Assembly (NCBI GenBank): GCA_937883945.1
Contig: CAKZXY010000015.1
Span: 1-34,127 of the forward strand
Reading direction: 5' to 3'
Origin: an uncultured Clavibacter sp.
Lineage (GTDB): Bacteria; Actinomycetota; Actinomycetes; Nanopelagicales; Nanopelagicaceae
DNA length: 34,127 bases
In this document: positions 32,817-34,127 of the stretch, piece by piece
How the letters are laid out: every line of letters begins with the position of its first letter
Position numbering within the stretch: the first letter of the stretch is position 1
Made by a program: the position numbers and the translations under genes
Notes under the pieces: model-generated
Seen by the model: only the letters and a program-made list of their open reading frames with translations
Told to the model about the DNA's origin: nothing
Databases searched by the model: none

Positions 32817-34127
32817 TTATAAATCTGCCGGCGATGAGAGGGTTCCGCGAATCGCTGTGGCAGCAGCAACTAAGGGGCTAACTAGGTGAGTTCTTCCACC
32901 TTTTCCTTGTCTTCCTTCAAAATTTCTATTACTCGTTGAGGCTGATCGCTCCCCAGGAGCTAATTGATCAGGGTTCATTCCAAGGCACATCGAACATCCT
33001 GCGCTTCGCCACTCTGCTCCAGCTTCTAAAAAGAGCTTATCTAAACCTTCTGCCTCTGCCTGCAGTCTCACCCGAGCAGAGCCAGGAACAACCATCATTC
33101 GAATATCGGAGGCGACTTTCTTTCCCTTGATAATTTCTGCCGCTGCTCTTAGATCTTCAATTCGGCCATTGGTGCAGGAGCCGAGAAAAACAGTATCAAT
33201 CTTTATCTTTTTCATCGGAGTTCCAGCTTTAAGATCCATATAGACCAGAGCGCGCTCAGCTGCGCTAACCTCTTCTGGATCTGTGAAATCTTGCGGACTT
33301 GGAATTACGCCATCAAGGGCTATCCCCTGTCCCGGATTAGTTCCCCAAGTGACAAATGGCGATAGTTGATCTGCATCAAGGGTTATCTCTTTATCAAACT
33401 TAGCATCGCCATCACTTTTTAGCTCGCTCCAATAGGAAAGTGCCTCTTCCCAATCCTCACCCTTTGGTGCATGCGGACGATCTTTTAGATAAGCAAAGGT
33501 AGTTTCATCAGCGGCGATAAGTCCTGCTCTCGCGCCAGCCTCAATCGACATATTACAAATTGTCATTCGAGCCTCCATAGAGAGCGCTCTTATCGCACTT
33601 CCACGATATTCAAGAATGTATCCCTGTCCGCCGCCAGTTCCTATTTTGGCAATGATGGCAAGAATTATGTCTTTGCTAGTTACTCCAGGTTTTAGGCTTC
33701 CCTCAACATTAATCGCCATCGTCTTTGGCCTAGTTAATGGAAGAGTCTGAGTAGCAAGAACATGCTCAACTTCACTAGTTCCAATTCCAAAAGCAAGAGC
33801 GCCAAAAGCGCCATGGGTTGAGGTATGAGAATCGCCGCAGACTATTGTCATTCCAGGTTGAGTTAGACCTAATTGCGGTCCAACAACATGGACAATTCCC
33901 TGCTCGACATCTCCCAGTGAGTGAAGTCTTATGCCAAATTCCTGGCAATTCTTACGTAAGGTATCAACTTGCAGCCTTGAAACTGGATCGGCAATTGGCT
34001 TATCGATATTAAGAGTTGGCACATTATGATCTTCAGTAGCAATAGTTAGATCAGGGCGGCGAACTTTGCGCCCAGCAATTCTTAAGCCATCAAATGCTTG
34101 TGGGCTAGTTACCTCATGAATTAAATG
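32817..34127 (-). CDS. leuC: 3-isopropylmalate dehydratase large subunit, 5'-truncated by the window edge
   Basis: [4Fe-4S] aconitase-superfamily subunit that, with LeuD, converts 2- to 3-isopropylmalate. The visible reading frame is open to the last base: the 35 codons beyond the internal ATG at 34022 encode [16 protein letters not shown] and [13 protein letters not shown], conserved LeuC N-terminal sequence. The true start is therefore outside the window. Cluster ligands lie in [12 protein letters not shown] and [14 protein letters not shown], with [20 protein letters not shown] upstream of them and [12 protein letters not shown] near the end. Operon with leuD. Confidence 0.97.
   Translation of the reverse strand, partial: HLIHEVTSPQAFDGLRIAGRKVRRPDLTIATEDHNVPTLNIDKPIADPVSRLQVDTLRKNCQEFGIRLHSLGDVEQGIVHVVGPQLGLTQPGMTIVCGDSHTSTHGAFGALAFGIGTSEVEHVLATQTLPLTRPKTMAINVEGSLKPGVTSKDIILAIIAKIGTGGGQGYILEYRGSAIRALSMEARMTICNMSIEAGARAGLIAADETTFAYLKDRPHAPKGEDWEEALSYWSELKSDGDAKFDKEITLDADQLSPFVTWGTNPGQGIALDGVIPSPQDFTDPEEVSAAERALVYMDLKAGTPMKKIKIDTVFLGSCTNGRIEDLRAAAEIIKGKKVASDIRMMVVPGSARVRLQAEAEGLDKLFLEAGAEWRSAGCSMCLGMNPDQLAPGERSASTSNRNFEGRQGKGGRTHLVSPLVAAATAIRGTLSSPADL

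Overview
This window is a dense run of 37 protein-coding genes from an actinobacterium. I see no insertion sequence, prophage, CRISPR array, tRNA or rRNA. No gene-free stretch exceeds about 200 bases. The actinobacterial call rests on lineage-typical families (DUF3093, DUF4193, DUF3159, the paired CeoB/CeoC TrkA proteins, a SepIVA-like coiled-coil protein, HU with a long Lys/Ala tail) and on gene order. Compared from memory with Mycobacterium tuberculosis, the window is two conserved blocks joined together: one like Rv2682c-Rv2699c (dxs to DUF4193) and one like Rv2906c-Rv2988c (trmD to leuC). The sequence is AT-leaning, spacers are tiny, start/stop overlaps are frequent, and several genes usual in these blocks are missing. 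That suits a small streamlined genome such as the freshwater acI/Nanopelagicales group. The exact taxon is inference.

Layout. 1-1120 (+) is the 3' part of a FadB/FadJ-type beta-oxidation gene, whose end overlaps dxs. 1059-6884 (-) holds dxs, aconitase and a TRAM-domain RNA methyltransferase. 6986-8310 (+) is ceoB-ceoC. 8307-9945 (-) is a PaaI-type thioesterase, dut and DUF3159, joined by 4-bp overlaps. 9939-10433 (+) is DUF3093, convergent with DUF4193 (-). 10861-12865 (-) is rpsP-khpA-rimM-trmD. 13037-14491 (-) is ffh. 14594-16227 (-) is amtB-glnB, closed by a strong terminator and preceded by a GlnR-like box. 16385-26999 (-) is one long run, recG-rsmD-coaD-sepIVA-yceD-rpmF-rnc-mutM-smc-ftsY. 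27169-27354 (+) is rpmB. 27365-28294 (-) is thiL. 28436-28672 (+) is a lone Lrp/AsnC ligand-binding domain. 28681-31549 (-) is plsC-gpsA-ddl. 31612-32013 (-) is hup with a strong terminator. 32206-34127 (-) is leuC-leuD, with leuC cut by the window end.

Functionally this is core machinery: ribosome synthesis (S16, L28, L32, RimM, TrmD, RsmD, RNase III, KhpA), the SRP pathway (Ffh, FtsY), chromosome structure and repair (SMC, HU, RecG, MutM, Dut), ammonium uptake with PII control, envelope precursors (Ddl, GpsA, PlsC, Dxs), cofactors (CoaD, ThiL), leucine synthesis and the TCA cycle.

I found no convincing undescribed multi-gene system. The observations most worth a second look are: rnc has no ATG, GTG or TTG available and appears to start at CTG behind a good Shine-Dalgarno; seven genes without Shine-Dalgarno have a TANNNT box 6-7 nt before the start codon, suggesting leaderless mRNAs; a GlnR-like box lies upstream of amtB although glnD is not in the cluster; hup has a perfect inverted repeat in its leader; and several usual neighbours are absent.
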